A stretch of DNA of 49,666 nt, taken from contig NZ_VIYJ01000004.1 of assembly GCF_008087085.1 (NCBI RefSeq), positions 1 to 49,666 on the forward strand, written 5' to 3'. The DNA is from Nocardioides rubriscoriae. GTDB taxonomy: Bacteria; Actinomycetota; Actinomycetes; Propionibacteriales; Nocardioidaceae. A program made the translations under genes and the position numbers. This document shows positions 35,101 through 43,908 of the stretch, in pieces (the first letter of the stretch is position 1; each line of letters starts with the position of its first letter). The notes under the pieces are model-generated. The model made no database searches, had not been told where the DNA came from, and saw nothing but the letters and a program-made list of their open reading frames with translations.

Positions 35101-35423
35101 GCCGGGCGCAGGTCGCCCAGCGCCCCGGCCGCCACCAGGGCGTCGCGGATCTTGCGGCGCAGCTCGCTGGCCGCCTTGGTGGTGAAGGTGAGCCCGAGCA
35201 CCTCGTCGGGCCGGACCTGGCCGGTGACGACGAGGTAGACCACCCGGGCCGCCATGAGCGTCGTCTTGCCCGAGCCGGCGCCGGCGATGACCACGGCCGG
35301 CTCGAGCGGGGCGCTCACGGCGCGCCACTGCTGGTCGCTGACCGGGAACGCCGCCTGCATGACGGCCTGCAGGTCGGCGGGGGTCTCGAGGGTGCGGGGT
35401 GTGGTCGTCATCGTCGTCGTCAT
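32184..35423 (-). CDS. adnB: AdnB: SF1 helicase-nuclease subunit
   Basis: 1,079 residues. UvrD-like motor with Walker A at 47-54 (AGAGSGKT), Walker B LLDEYQDT, GDPNQAIYGWRG and TVHRAKGLEW. C-terminal RecB-type nuclease with RGRIDAVYREP and Asp1017-Trp-Lys (VVDWKTS). AdnA and AdnB form the dimer that resects double-strand breaks in mycobacteria and other actinobacteria. ATG 35423 overlaps the adnA stop (ATGA); an in-frame ATG four codons later (35411) is the alternative start. Confidence 0.94.
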   Translation of the reverse strand: MTTTMTTTPRTLETPADLQAVMQAAFPVSDQQWRAVSAPLEPAVVIAGAGSGKTTLMAARVVYLVVTGQVRPDEVLGLTFTTKAASELRRKIRDALVAAGALGDLRPARDRDEAGSEEQLEPTVLTYNAYAAQLLTEHGLRIGHEPDTRVVTDAARYQLGARVVDRFTGDVHHLTDHPPTAIQNLLALDGAMSEHLVGPDEVRAFDARERVAFLRAVAEEEAGKNRKTYRELPEKAIFAIDRRGELLDLVADYRRLKAALGLMDFSDQIELGARLARERPEVGEVERAKFKVVLLDEYQDTSVAQATMLSRLYSGPDVASGLGHAVTAVGDPNQAIYGWRGASVSNIVNFAHTFPPVSGEPALFHLTVSRRSDRRILEAANHLAAPLYAAYDQVEALRPAEGAADGEVRVAVHETAADELDALVASVRAVHTGEPGGLWSDVAVLTRDNAHAEGVFDVLTDAGIPVEIVGLKGLLRLPEVAEVVATLHLLHDVTHNPSMLTLLTGPRWAIGPRDLRLLSRRALEISGRSGTAGRDLTLADQLVEIADGVDPAELPALDDALADPGEAAYSPEALERFALLAAELRYLRGHVGEPLLDLVRRIMDASGVDVELASAVSPAAAARRDNLDLFVKAVADFQAVDGDVTLSALLAYLTAEDDQGNGLDLATPSEADSVKLLTVHRAKGLEWASVFLVGVCEARFPSGRSRTLWTSSPSVLPAPLRGDAADLPQLAGHDKAALEAYRKATREHDAEEELRLGYVAVTRPAHLLSVSSYCWGPRPTPYGPSAYQATLRELLEQWGEQATPWRDKPAKGDPHPYADDDASVPWPSTVRTDEAQLRLEAAARVAAADPHADDADLDMLTAARIGEWDDEIDRLLTEARRDRGDLVEVPMPSSLSATAVARLRDDAEGFARDLARPMPRPPSPAARFGTRFHAWVEARFGQLALLDTDEISGRGDSDVADDAELQELVEAFEKGAFADRVPLAVEPAFALVLDGQVVRGRIDAVYREPDGSVLVVDWKTSHRQAADPLQLAIYRLAWAELHDLPLERVRAGFYYVRSGELVEPDDLPGRDALEQLFTP

Positions 35424-38400
35424 CCCGTCACCGAACCGGCGCTGCGGGCCGGGCAGATCGGCACGAACGAGCAGTCACGGCACTGCGCCCCGGGTGAGGC
35501 GGGGAACTCCTCGCTGCGCAGCATCCGGGCGGCCTGCCCGAGCTCGGCGGCCAGCGCACGGCGCTCGGGACCGTCGGGCGACGGCGGGTCCTGGGCCTGG
35601 ACGACGGCAGTGTCGCGGTCGTCGAGGCTGCCGAGCTGCACGAGCTCGGCACCTCCGGAGCGGGCCGGTCCCGGCTCGGGCAGCAGGTCGTCGACGGCAC
35701 CGGCGTCGACGGCGAGCTGGTAGAGGGCGAGCTGGCGGTGCTGGGCGACGCCGGTGCCGGTCGGCATCGACCGGTTGGTCTTGAGGTCGACGACCACCAC
35801 GCTGCCGTCGCCGGCGAGCTCGACGCGGTCGGCGTAGCCCGTCAGGCGCACCGGCACGGGGTCGCCGTCGGGACCCTCGACCGTGACGACGGCGGCGAAG
35901 TCGTGCTCGACGCCGAGGACGGTGCGGGTGTTGGTGTGGTGCCAGCGCAGGAAGCGCGCGAGGGCCGCGCGGGTGCGCTCGTGCTCACGCGCCTTGGACC
36001 AGGGCGTCCGGAACTCCAGGCGGTCCCAGACCTCGTCGACGTGGGCCATCAGGGCCTCGCCGTCGTCGACGCCGGCGTCGATCTCGCCACTGGCCACCCG
36101 CTCGGCCAGCGCGTGCACCATGAGCCCGAGGTTGGCGGCCTGGTGAGCCCGGGCCACGCCCCCGGCCTCGCGCTCGAGGAACCACTGCGTCGGGCAGACC
36201 ATGAGCTGCTCGAGCACGCTGGCCGAGACCGGCACGGGCTTGTCGAGGTCGCGGACCGGCTGCGTCGACCAGGAGCGGGCGCGGGTGCCCCACCACGTGG
36301 CCGGGTCGGCCTGGGGCACCAGCCGCCGGGTGCCGACGGTCTCGCCGGCCAGCCGGGCCAGGCGTCGGGCCGCCGCCTCGCGCAGCGGCTCGGGGGTCGT
36401 CGGGTCGGCGAGAGTCCGGCGCAGGTCGCCGACCAGGCCCGCCATCGACAGTGGGCGGCGGGGCCGGCCGACCTGGTGGACGACGGGCACACCGAGCTCG
36501 TCGACGAAGCGTGAGGGCTGCTCGCCCTCGTCGTCGGGCGAGCGGACGGCGGTCACGACCAGCCGGTCGCGGGCCCGGGTGCAGGCGACGTAGAAGAGCC
36601 GGCGCTCCTCGAGCAGCAGCTCGCGCGGCGTCACGGGCGGGACCAGGCCGTCCTCGCCGATGCGGTCGGCCTGCAGCAGGGTCGCGCGGCGCCGCAGGTC
36701 GGGCCAGGCCTCCTGCTGGACGTGGGCCACCACCACCAGGCGCCACTCCAGGCCCTTGGACCGGTGGGCGGTCAGCAGGCGTACGGCGGACCCGCGGGCC
36801 CCCCGCTCGGCCAGGGTGTCGGCGGGGATCTGCTGGGCCGACAGGGTGGCGAACAGGTCGGGGACGCCGAGGTGGACCCGCTGCTCCTCGGCGCGCGCGA
36901 CCGCCTCGAAGAGCGCGCACACCGAGTCGAGGTCGCGGTGGGCGCGCCGGGCCGCTCCTCCGCCGTTGGCGACCGCACGGCGCAGGCGTTCGGGCCAGGG
37001 GGTGCCCGACCACAGGTGCCACAGCACCTCCTCGGCCGACGCGCCGCCGTCGAGCTCGGCGCGCGCCGCGGCGAGCAGCCGGGCCAGCGACCGCGCCCGC
37101 TCGACCTCGGGGCCCTCGAGCCCGTCGAGGAAGCCGGCGTCGACCACGGCGGCGCGCAGCAGCTCGCGCGACGTCGGGGGCGGCGCGACGGGGGCCTCGT
37201 CGTCACCGACCGTGCGCACCTGCTCCTTGGCCCGGGCGCGCAGCTGCCGGCCGAGGCGGCGCAGCTGACCGGCGTCGAGCCCGCCGATCGGGCTCAGCAG
37301 CAGCGACTCGGCCCGCGAGGCGTGCACGAAGTCGACGTGGTCGGGGTCGTCGTTGTCGAGGTTGACCACCGCCCGCACGGCGTCGAGCAGCGGCACGACC
37401 GCGGGGTCGCGGACCAGCGGGACCTCGTCGCTGGCCACCTCGACCGGGACCCCGGCAGCGCCCAGGGCGCGGCGCAGCGGCGGGATCGTCGAGCGACCGG
37501 ACCGCACGAGCACGGCCATCTCGGACCAGTCGACGCCGTCCTCGAGGTGGGCGCGGCGCAGCAGGTCGGCGAGGTGCTCTGCCTCGGCGCGGTCGGTGTC
37601 GAAGGTGAACACCTCGGCGCGGCCCTTGGTCGGCGCCGAGGACCGGGGGTCGAGGAACGCCGCCTTGGCCGTCTCGGGGATCGAGCCCGGCAGCGCCAGC
37701 CGGGAGGCCACGCGCTGGGAGGCGAGCAGCAGGTGGGCCCCGAAGCGTCGGGTGGTGCGCAGGGCCACGACGTCGGCCGGGGCCCCGTCGGCGCGGGGGA
37801 ACTGGGCGGGGAAGTCGAGGATGCCGCGCACCTCGGCGCCCCGGAAGCCGTAGATCGACTGGTGCGGGTCGCCGACGGCCACCAGGTTGCGTCCGTCGCC
37901 GGCCAGCTGGCGCAGCAGCGCGACCTGCCCGGGGTCGGTGTCCTGGTACTCGTCGACGAAGACGTAGCGGTAGCGCTGGCGCAGCTCGTCGCGGTGGGCC
38001 GCCGCCTCGATGGTCGCCCGCCGGATGAGGTCGGCGTAGTCGGTGGCCCCCATCGAGTCGAGGGTCGTGAGGTACTGCTCGAGGAAGAGCCCGGCAGCGA
38101 CCAGCTCGGGCAGGCGGTGCTCGGCCCCGAGGGCGACGAGCTCGTCGCCGTCGAGGCCCTTCTCGCGGGCCCGCGACAGCACGGCGTTGACCTCCCGGGC
38201 GAACCCCCGCGTGCCCAGGGCACGCCGCAGCCCGTCGGGCCAGGTGACCGACTCGGGGTGGTCGGTCAGCAGCTCGCGCAGCACGACGTCCTGCTCGGGG
38301 GCCGAGAGCAGCCGCAGCGGCGCGGCGTAGATGTCGGCCGGGGCGTGGTGACGCACCAGCGCGTAGGCGAAGGAGTGGAACGTCGAGGACAGCCCGGTCG

Positions 38401-38698
38401 CCAGCGTGCGGCCCAGGCGGGCGGTGACCCGGTCGCGCAGCTGCTCGGCCGCCTTGCGCGAGAAGGTCAGCGCCAGGACGTTGTCGGGGTTGACCCCGGG
38501 CTGCTGCAGCCGGTCGACCACGGCCTCGACGAGGGTCGTGGTCTTGCCCGTGCCGGGACCGGCGAGCACCAGCAGCGGTCCCTGACGGTGGTCGACCACG
38601 GCCTGCTGGTGCTCGTCGAGCACCGGCACGTCGACCGCGACGTGCTCGCGGACCAGGCGGTAGCCCGTCGCGGGGGGCCGGGTCGCGGTGGCGGTCAT
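35420..38698 (-). CDS. adnA: AdnA: SF1 helicase-nuclease subunit with Fe-S cysteines
   Basis: 1,092 residues from ATG 38698 (a TTG at 38710 is less likely). Walker A at about 46-54 (LAGPGTGKTTT), Walker B VDEYQDTDPGQ, GDPHQSIYGFRG and TAHRSKGLEW. The C-terminal nuclease has VVVVDLKTNR. A cysteine before it (LMVCPTQW) and three at 1073, 1076 and 1082 (CRDCSFVPIC) form the iron-sulfur staple of AddB/AdnA-type nucleases. It works with AdnB in break resection; the two genes overlap. Confidence 0.94.
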   Translation of the reverse strand: MTATATRPPATGYRLVREHVAVDVPVLDEHQQAVVDHRQGPLLVLAGPGTGKTTTLVEAVVDRLQQPGVNPDNVLALTFSRKAAEQLRDRVTARLGRTLATGLSSTFHSFAYALVRHHAPADIYAAPLRLLSAPEQDVVLRELLTDHPESVTWPDGLRRALGTRGFAREVNAVLSRAREKGLDGDELVALGAEHRLPELVAAGLFLEQYLTTLDSMGATDYADLIRRATIEAAAHRDELRQRYRYVFVDEYQDTDPGQVALLRQLAGDGRNLVAVGDPHQSIYGFRGAEVRGILDFPAQFPRADGAPADVVALRTTRRFGAHLLLASQRVASRLALPGSIPETAKAAFLDPRSSAPTKGRAEVFTFDTDRAEAEHLADLLRRAHLEDGVDWSEMAVLVRSGRSTIPPLRRALGAAGVPVEVASDEVPLVRDPAVVPLLDAVRAVVNLDNDDPDHVDFVHASRAESLLLSPIGGLDAGQLRRLGRQLRARAKEQVRTVGDDEAPVAPPPTSRELLRAAVVDAGFLDGLEGPEVERARSLARLLAAARAELDGGASAEEVLWHLWSGTPWPERLRRAVANGGGAARRAHRDLDSVCALFEAVARAEEQRVHLGVPDLFATLSAQQIPADTLAERGARGSAVRLLTAHRSKGLEWRLVVVAHVQQEAWPDLRRRATLLQADRIGEDGLVPPVTPRELLLEERRLFYVACTRARDRLVVTAVRSPDDEGEQPSRFVDELGVPVVHQVGRPRRPLSMAGLVGDLRRTLADPTTPEPLREAAARRLARLAGETVGTRRLVPQADPATWWGTRARSWSTQPVRDLDKPVPVSASVLEQLMVCPTQWFLEREAGGVARAHQAANLGLMVHALAERVASGEIDAGVDDGEALMAHVDEVWDRLEFRTPWSKAREHERTRAALARFLRWHHTNTRTVLGVEHDFAAVVTVEGPDGDPVPVRLTGYADRVELAGDGSVVVVDLKTNRSMPTGTGVAQHRQLALYQLAVDAGAVDDLLPEPGPARSGGAELVQLGSLDDRDTAVVQAQDPPSPDGPERRALAAELGQAARMLRSEEFPASPGAQCRDCSFVPICPARSAGSVTG

Positions 38699-38740
38699 GG
38701 CGACACTCAACCAGGCACCACCGACAGCACGGCGCGACCC

Positions 38741-38773
38741 GCGCTCGACCCGCGCTCGACCCGCGCTCGACCC
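38741..38773. repeat. Three 11-bp tandem repeats upstream of adnA
   Basis: Unit GCGCTCGACCC, three exact copies, with a partial copy before. They lie between the adnA start and the end of the upstream cupin gene, within the likely adnA promoter region. Confidence 0.9.
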
Positions 38774-38776
38774 ACG

Positions 38777-39208
38777 TCAGACCGGGCCGGCGAGCTCGAA
38801 GTCGTCGAAGTCGAAGCCGGGCGACACCAGGCACGACACCAGCGCGTCGGCGTCGCCGGGCAGCGTGCGCTGCCACTCCCCCGCCGGTACGACGACCTGC
38901 GCGGCCTCGCCGGGGCCGAGGCCGACGACGTCCTCGCGCCCCGCGACCGGCTGGTCCGCGGAGCCGCCGTCCTGCAGGCGCACCGACCCCGTGTGGGCCA
39001 GCCACACCTCGTCGGAGCCCACCCGGTGCCAGGCCGACGACTCCCCGGCCGCGAGGAGGAAGTGGATCAGCGTCGACGTCGGCCGCACCCGCCCGTCGGG
39101 CAGCGTGACCTCGACCGGCGAGCGCCACGTCTGGCGGTACCAGCCGCCCTCGGGGTGGGGCGCGAGGTCGAGGGAGCGGGCGACCGGGGGCCTGTCGTCA
39201 GCGCTCAT
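38777..39208 (-). CDS. Cupin_5 / DUF985 protein
   Basis: 143 residues from ATG 39208. Matches DUF985: LAPHPEGGWYRQTWRS at 15-30, TSTLIHFLLAAGE, SAWHRVGSDEVWL, and PGEAAQVVVPAGEWQ. A single beta-barrel sugar- or metal-binding domain of unknown function. The open frame extends to 39658 but only this part is family-like. Its start is nine bases from the divergent Nudix start. Confidence 0.92.
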   Translation of the reverse strand: MSADDRPPVARSLDLAPHPEGGWYRQTWRSPVEVTLPDGRVRPTSTLIHFLLAAGESSAWHRVGSDEVWLAHTGSVRLQDGGSADQPVAGREDVVGLGPGEAAQVVVPAGEWQRTLPGDADALVSCLVSPGFDFDDFELAGPV

Positions 39209-39217
39209 GCACCCATC

Positions 39218-39754
39218 ATGGACGGCATGGACACAACGCACGACGAGCACTCCCTGCCCCGGCGCCGGTCCTGCCGTGCCCTCCTCGTCGACGGCGACAC
39301 GGTGCTGCTGGCCCGCCACCGCATCGGCGACGGCCCCGACGACGTCGTGTGGGTCGGCCCCGGGGGTGGCGTCGAGGGCGAGGAGCGGCTCGAGGAGGCC
39401 CTGGCCCGCGAGCTGCTCGAGGAGACCGGGCACGTCCTGGCCGAGCCTGACGACGCCCGCCTGGTGTGGGTCCAGGAGCTCGACCTGCCCGAGCTGCGCC
39501 CCCACGGCTGGGCGGGGGTGCGCAACCACTTCTTCCTGGTGCCGGTGGAGGCCTTCGAGCCGGGCAGCGGCGTCGCGGAGGACGACCCCGGCCACCCCGA
39601 CCAGGAGGGCATGGAGGCGATGCGCTGGTGGTCGCTCTCCGAGATGGCCGACGCCCACGGCGCCGGGGTGCTGTTCTCGCCGCGCGCACTGCCGACCCTG
39701 CTGCGCGACGTCCTGGTCGCTCCCCCCGACGAGCCGCTGCGCCTCGGGCTCTAG
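39218..39754 (+). CDS. Nudix hydrolase
   Basis: 178 residues from ATG 39218 (ATG 39227 is possible). Box GGGVEGEERLEEALARELLE followed by ETGHV is complete (residues about 50-72). LARHR and DVVWVGPGG precede it, and MEAMRWWSLSEM follows. Substrate unknown. No Shine-Dalgarno is seen and only nine bases separate it from the divergent cupin start, so leaderless transcription is likely. Its last four bases overlap the acyltransferase gene. Confidence 0.88.
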   Translation: MDGMDTTHDEHSLPRRRSCRALLVDGDTVLLARHRIGDGPDDVVWVGPGGGVEGEERLEEALARELLEETGHVLAEPDDARLVWVQELDLPELRPHGWAGVRNHFFLVPVEAFEPGSGVAEDDPGHPDQEGMEAMRWWSLSEMADAHGAGVLFSPRALPTLLRDVLVAPPDEPLRLGL

Positions 39755-40425
39755 GAGTGTCCTGGCCGGACCTCACGCTCGTTGTAGGTGCCGGCCGGCT
39801 CCTGGCCCGACAGCCCGGCGATCGCGGCCATCACCTCGTCGGTCAGGACCCGTCGCGCCTTGCCCAGGGGTACGCCGTCGAGGCGGCCGGCCACGTCGAT
39901 CGGCGCCCCGAACGAGACGGTCAGGGGCACCAGGTGCGGCAGCCGGGACCCGACGGGCTGCAGCTTCTCGGTGCCGACCAGCCCGACCGGCACCACGGGG
40001 ACGCCGGCGGTCAGCGCCAGGTGTGCCACCCCGGTGCGGCCGCGGTAGAGGCGACCGTCGCGCGAGCGGGTGCCCTCGGGGTAGATCCCGAACGCCTCCC
40101 CGCGCCCGAGCACCTCCAGCGCGACGTCGAGGGACGCGATGGCGGCCCGGGTGTCGTCGCGGTCGACGGGCAGCATGCCGAGTCCCTCGAACCAGGCCCG
40201 TTGCAACGCCCCGCGGACACCGGTGCCCTCGAAGTAGTCGGACTTGGCGAGGAACACCACCTTGCGGGGCACGACCACCGGGATCACCACGGAGTCGACG
40301 AAGCTGAGGTGGTTGCTCGCCAGGATCACCCCGCCGGTGCGCGGGACGTGCTCGAGGCCGCGCACCGTCGGACGCCAGACGGCCTTGGCGAGCGGCGGGA
40401 CGACCGCGTGCAGGACCCGGTACAT
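39751..40425 (-). CDS. 1-acyl-sn-glycerol-3-phosphate acyltransferase (PlsC family)
   Basis: 224 residues from ATG 40425 (GTG 40431 is possible). Catalytic NHLSFVD (His-x4-Asp, residues about 38-44) and the phosphate-binding FGIYPEGTRSRDG (about 111-123). A short hydrophobic N-terminus may bind the membrane. It transfers an acyl group to lysophosphatidic acid or a related acceptor in phospholipid synthesis. Convergent with the Nudix gene. Confidence 0.92.
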   Translation of the reverse strand: MYRVLHAVVPPLAKAVWRPTVRGLEHVPRTGGVILASNHLSFVDSVVIPVVVPRKVVFLAKSDYFEGTGVRGALQRAWFEGLGMLPVDRDDTRAAIASLDVALEVLGRGEAFGIYPEGTRSRDGRLYRGRTGVAHLALTAGVPVVPVGLVGTEKLQPVGSRLPHLVPLTVSFGAPIDVAGRLDGVPLGKARRVLTDEVMAAIAGLSGQEPAGTYNEREVRPGHS

Positions 40426-40494
40426 GACCACGCGGTCAGTGTGGCGGTTACCGGTGGGTCCACCGAGTCGGGGGGACCTCGGTCACGCGGCCGC

Positions 40495-41262
40495 TCACCG
40501 TGGGCGGGTCCACACCCACGGCGTGGTGGTGGTGACGGCGACCAGGCCCGAGCGCTCGAGGATGGGTCGCGACATCACCGTGCAGTCGCTCTGCAGGAAG
40601 CGGACACCGCGCGCCAGCGCCGAGCGGGCCCGCGCCGCCGTCAGCGCGCGGTAGAGGCCGAGCCCGCGGTGGGTCGGCAGCGTCGCGCCGCCCCACAGCC
40701 CGGCGAAGTCGGTGCCGTCGACGACGACCAGCCGGCCCGACGACACCGCCTGCTCGCCGTCGAAGGCCCCCCACGCCTCGACGCGACCCTCGCCCCGCGC
40801 CACCTGCTCGGCGAGGTCACCGCCGCGACCGAAGACGGCCTGCGACACCGCGTCGACCGCCGCCATCTCCGCGGGGGTGCGCAGGCGGCGTACGGACAGG
40901 GGCTCGCGCAGCGGTACGTCGACCGCGAGGGCGGTCGCCTCGCCCACCATCACCGTCTCGACCTCCTCGGGCACGAGACCGCCGGCCCGCAGCGCCGCCT
41001 CGAGCTCCGGCAGGTCGTCGTGGCCGCGGGTCTTCCACTCGAAGGTGGGCACGTCGGTCTCGTCACGGAAGAACGCCACCGTCGCGGCGACCAGCCAGGC
41101 GACGTCGTGGCCGGCCAGGTCCTCGTAGGTGACGAACCCGCGGTCACGGTGGACCGCCCGCCACAACGGCCCCACCTGGGCGAACGCGTCGGCGTCGGCC
41201 ACCTCGGCGATCCCGCGCAGCTGGGTGTCGTAGGCGGTCAGGAGGTCGGTCGCGTCGGGCAC
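40495..41262 (-). CDS. GNAT family N-acetyltransferase
   Basis: 255 residues. The C-terminal half has the GNAT acetyl-CoA-binding pattern: LWGGATLPTHRGLGLYRAL (about 192-210) followed by ARGVRFLQSDCTVMSRPILERSGL (split here at DCTV). The N-terminal half is an extra helical domain. Substrate unknown. Between it and the acyltransferase (40426-40494) nothing is seen. Confidence 0.9.
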   Translation of the reverse strand: MPDATDLLTAYDTQLRGIAEVADADAFAQVGPLWRAVHRDRGFVTYEDLAGHDVAWLVAATVAFFRDETDVPTFEWKTRGHDDLPELEAALRAGGLVPEEVETVMVGEATALAVDVPLREPLSVRRLRTPAEMAAVDAVSQAVFGRGGDLAEQVARGEGRVEAWGAFDGEQAVSSGRLVVVDGTDFAGLWGGATLPTHRGLGLYRALTAARARSALARGVRFLQSDCTVMSRPILERSGLVAVTTTTPWVWTRPR

Positions 41263-41435
41263 GCACCCATCCTCGGGCCCGCGTGCCCGGTCGTCACCCT
41301 CATTCGGCCGGCCCTCCCGCCGGTCGGGCCGCCCTGGGCCCCCGGGTCCCCGTGAGTCCCCGTGAGTCCCGGTACTCAGCCAGGGTGAGCCGTCGCGCCC
41401 GGCCCACCGGGGTCGTGCGCTGCTCTGATGGCGCC

Positions 41436-43907
41436 ATGTTCACCTACGCCGACCCTCGCGTGTGCCCGTCCTGCCGAGAGCCGCTGCCGCAGGGCCTCGC
41501 CCCCGACCACCGGTGCCGCACCTGTGACGTGCTGCTCGGACACCCCCGTGCCGCCGAGGTGTTCCAGGCCCTCGAACGGGTCGACACCCTCGTCGGGCGC
41601 CTGCGGGCCGTCTCCTGGGCGCCCGCCCCGGTCCCGGTCGGCGCCGCGGCCCCCGTCCCGTCGTACGCCGCCGCGCCACCCGCCGATCCCGTGGTGCCGC
41701 CGCTCGCGGCCCCGCCCAGGACGGGCGTCCGGACCTCGTCGGTCCCCGCGATCCTGCTCGGCCTGGGCGCGCTGTGCCTGCTCGTCGCGGCCGTGATCTT
41801 CCTCGCCGTCGCGTGGGGCTGGCTCGGTGTCGGCGGCCGCACCGTGGTCCTGGTGGCCCTCACCGCCGCCACCGCGGGCGGCGCGGTCGTGATCCGGGTC
41901 CGCGGGCTGCGGGTCTCGGCCGAGGCGCTGGTCACCGTGTCGCTCGGCCTGCTGGTCCTCGACGTGCTGGGCGCCGAGCGGGCCGGTTGGGTCGGCGGGG
42001 CCGACGGCCTCGACGGCGCGGGCCTCGCCCTCCTGGTCGGCCTCGCCCTGGCCGCCGCAGGCACGCTCCTCGTGGTGGTCGAGCGGCGGCTCGCCGTCCC
42101 CCAGGTCGCGGCCGTGCTCGGTCTCCTCGTCGCGCAGGTCGCCCTGCCCTCCACGGCCGTGGGCCACGACCTCCTGGTCGCCGCCGTGGCCACCCTCGGG
42201 TTCGCGACGCTGGCCGCCGCCCTGCACCGCGCCGCCACCACCGACCTGCGCACCGCCCTGTGGAGCGCCGCCGTCGCGGCCGTCCTCACCTGGTGCGACC
42301 TCACGCTGAGCGCGCTGGCGGGCGTCGCCGAGGGTGCCGACCGGGGTGGCCTCACCCTCGGCGAGCTCTGGACGTCGGGCGACGGCGTCGCGCTGCTCGG
42401 CGCGGCCCTGCTCCTGCTCGCCCCGCTGGCGGCGCGTCGCGACGAGGCCCTCCTGCAGGTCTGCGTCACGGCCGCTGCCGCGACGGCCACCGGCGTGGCC
42501 GTGCTGCCCGTGCTCGACAACGGCACCACCGACGTCGGTCTCGCGTCGGTGGTGGCCGGCGCGCTCTGGACCGCGGTCGCCGTGCTCGCGCCCCGTCGCC
42601 GCCTCGCGGTGCCGACCGTCCCGGCGGCGCTGTCGCTGGTTCCCGGCGCCATGCTCGCCCTGGCCCTGGTGGGTCAGGCCCTGGAGTCGGCGCTCACCCC
42701 GACCGGCGCCCTGCGGCTCGAGCCCGGCGTCCCGGTCGCCGCCCCCTGGCTGCTCGTCGCCGTGGTCGCCGCGGTCGGGGCGCTCGCCCTCGTCGTCGTT
42801 CCGGCCGCGTGGCGTCGCACGGTCGGCGTCCGCGTCGCGCTCCCGGCGGTGCTGCTCGCCGCCGTCGCGACCCTCGCCCTCCAGCCGGTCGCCCTGTGGA
42901 CCGTCGTGGCCGGCCTCGGCGCGCTCGCCGCGGCGTACGCCGCCGACGGGCTGCGCCGCCGCGACACCGGCGCCCTCGCGCAGGTGCTCGCCGGGTCCGG
43001 CCTGCTCGCCGCCACCGTGGTGGTCGCCGGGCCGAGCACGGCCCTGACGCTGGTCCCGCTCGCGCTCCTCACCGCCGTCGCCGCCGCGACGCTCCTGCTC
43101 GGACGCGTCCCCGCCGCGACCGAGGTCGGCGGACTCCTCCTGCCGCCCGCGCTCGCGGGCCTGACCTGGGTCCTCGGCGACCTCGCCGGCCTCGACGGCC
43201 TGCGCGCCGTGCCCGTCCTGGGCGTGCTGGCCGCCGTCGCGCTCGCCCGTCCCCAGGTGGCGCTCGAGGCCGCCACCGGTGCCGCCGCCGCGGTCGCCGC
43301 CCTCGCCGCGATCCCCCTGGCCACCGACGAGACGCTGAGCCTCGCGCTGCACCTGACGCTCCTGGGGGCTCTGGTCGACGTCCACTCGCTGGTCCACCCG
43401 TCGCGCCGGCGGCTGGCCTACGTCGGCACGGCCCTGCTGGTGCTCGCCACGTGGGTCCGGCTCGCCGACCTCGGCGTGCACGCCCCCGAGCCCTACACGC
43501 TGCCGACGGCCCTGCTGCTAGTCGCGGTCGGCCTGCACCGGCTGCGCCGCGACCCGTCGGCGTCGACCGCGACGACCCTGCTGCCCGGCCTCGTGCTGGC
43601 CACCGTGCCGTCCTTCCTGCAGGTGCTGGCCACCGGCCCGTTTTCCCTGCGCGCCGCGCTCCTCGGCGCCGCAAGCCTGCTGCTCGTGGTCGGCGGCGCC
43701 CGGCTGCGCTGGAGCGCGCCGCTGCTCGTCGGCGCCGGCGTGGGTGGGTCACTCACGCTGATCGAGCTCGCGCCGTACGCCGCCGCGACGCCGCAGTGGG
43801 TGCTGATCGGTGTCGCCGGGACCGTCCTGGTCGTCGTCGGGACGACCTGGGAGCGCCGCGTCGTCGAGCTGCGCGCCGCCGCGCGCTACGTCGGCCGGTT
43901 GCGCTGA
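41436..43907 (+). CDS. SCO7613-like polytopic membrane protein with zinc ribbon
   Basis: 823 residues from ATG 41436; upstream in-frame codons lack family support. Residues 10-35 hold a zinc ribbon (CPSCREP...CRTCDVLLG), then a Pro/Ala linker, then more than 20 hydrophobic segments of Leu/Ala/Val from about 100 to the end. The C-terminal region PEPYTLPTALLLVAVGLHRL and LPGLVLATVPSFLQVL matches the SCO7613 C-terminal domain. Function unknown, found in many actinobacteria. Confidence 0.9.
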   Translation: MFTYADPRVCPSCREPLPQGLAPDHRCRTCDVLLGHPRAAEVFQALERVDTLVGRLRAVSWAPAPVPVGAAAPVPSYAAAPPADPVVPPLAAPPRTGVRTSSVPAILLGLGALCLLVAAVIFLAVAWGWLGVGGRTVVLVALTAATAGGAVVIRVRGLRVSAEALVTVSLGLLVLDVLGAERAGWVGGADGLDGAGLALLVGLALAAAGTLLVVVERRLAVPQVAAVLGLLVAQVALPSTAVGHDLLVAAVATLGFATLAAALHRAATTDLRTALWSAAVAAVLTWCDLTLSALAGVAEGADRGGLTLGELWTSGDGVALLGAALLLLAPLAARRDEALLQVCVTAAAATATGVAVLPVLDNGTTDVGLASVVAGALWTAVAVLAPRRRLAVPTVPAALSLVPGAMLALALVGQALESALTPTGALRLEPGVPVAAPWLLVAVVAAVGALALVVVPAAWRRTVGVRVALPAVLLAAVATLALQPVALWTVVAGLGALAAAYAADGLRRRDTGALAQVLAGSGLLAATVVVAGPSTALTLVPLALLTAVAAATLLLGRVPAATEVGGLLLPPALAGLTWVLGDLAGLDGLRAVPVLGVLAAVALARPQVALEAATGAAAAVAALAAIPLATDETLSLALHLTLLGALVDVHSLVHPSRRRLAYVGTALLVLATWVRLADLGVHAPEPYTLPTALLLVAVGLHRLRRDPSASTATTLLPGLVLATVPSFLQVLATGPFSLRAALLGAASLLLVVGGARLRWSAPLLVGAGVGGSLTLIELAPYAAATPQWVLIGVAGTVLVVVGTTWERRVVELRAAARYVGRLR

Positions 43908-43908
43908 C

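Noticed and set aside
32298..39217. Very long plus-strand ORFs opposite adnB and adnA
   Set aside because: Antisense shadows of high-GC helicase genes; only the last 178 codons, after 39218, form a real Nudix gene.
41376..43481. Minus-strand ORF of 701 codons opposite the SCO7613-like gene
   Set aside because: Pure Arg/Gly/Asp/Gln low complexity, reverse image of hydrophobic membrane codons.
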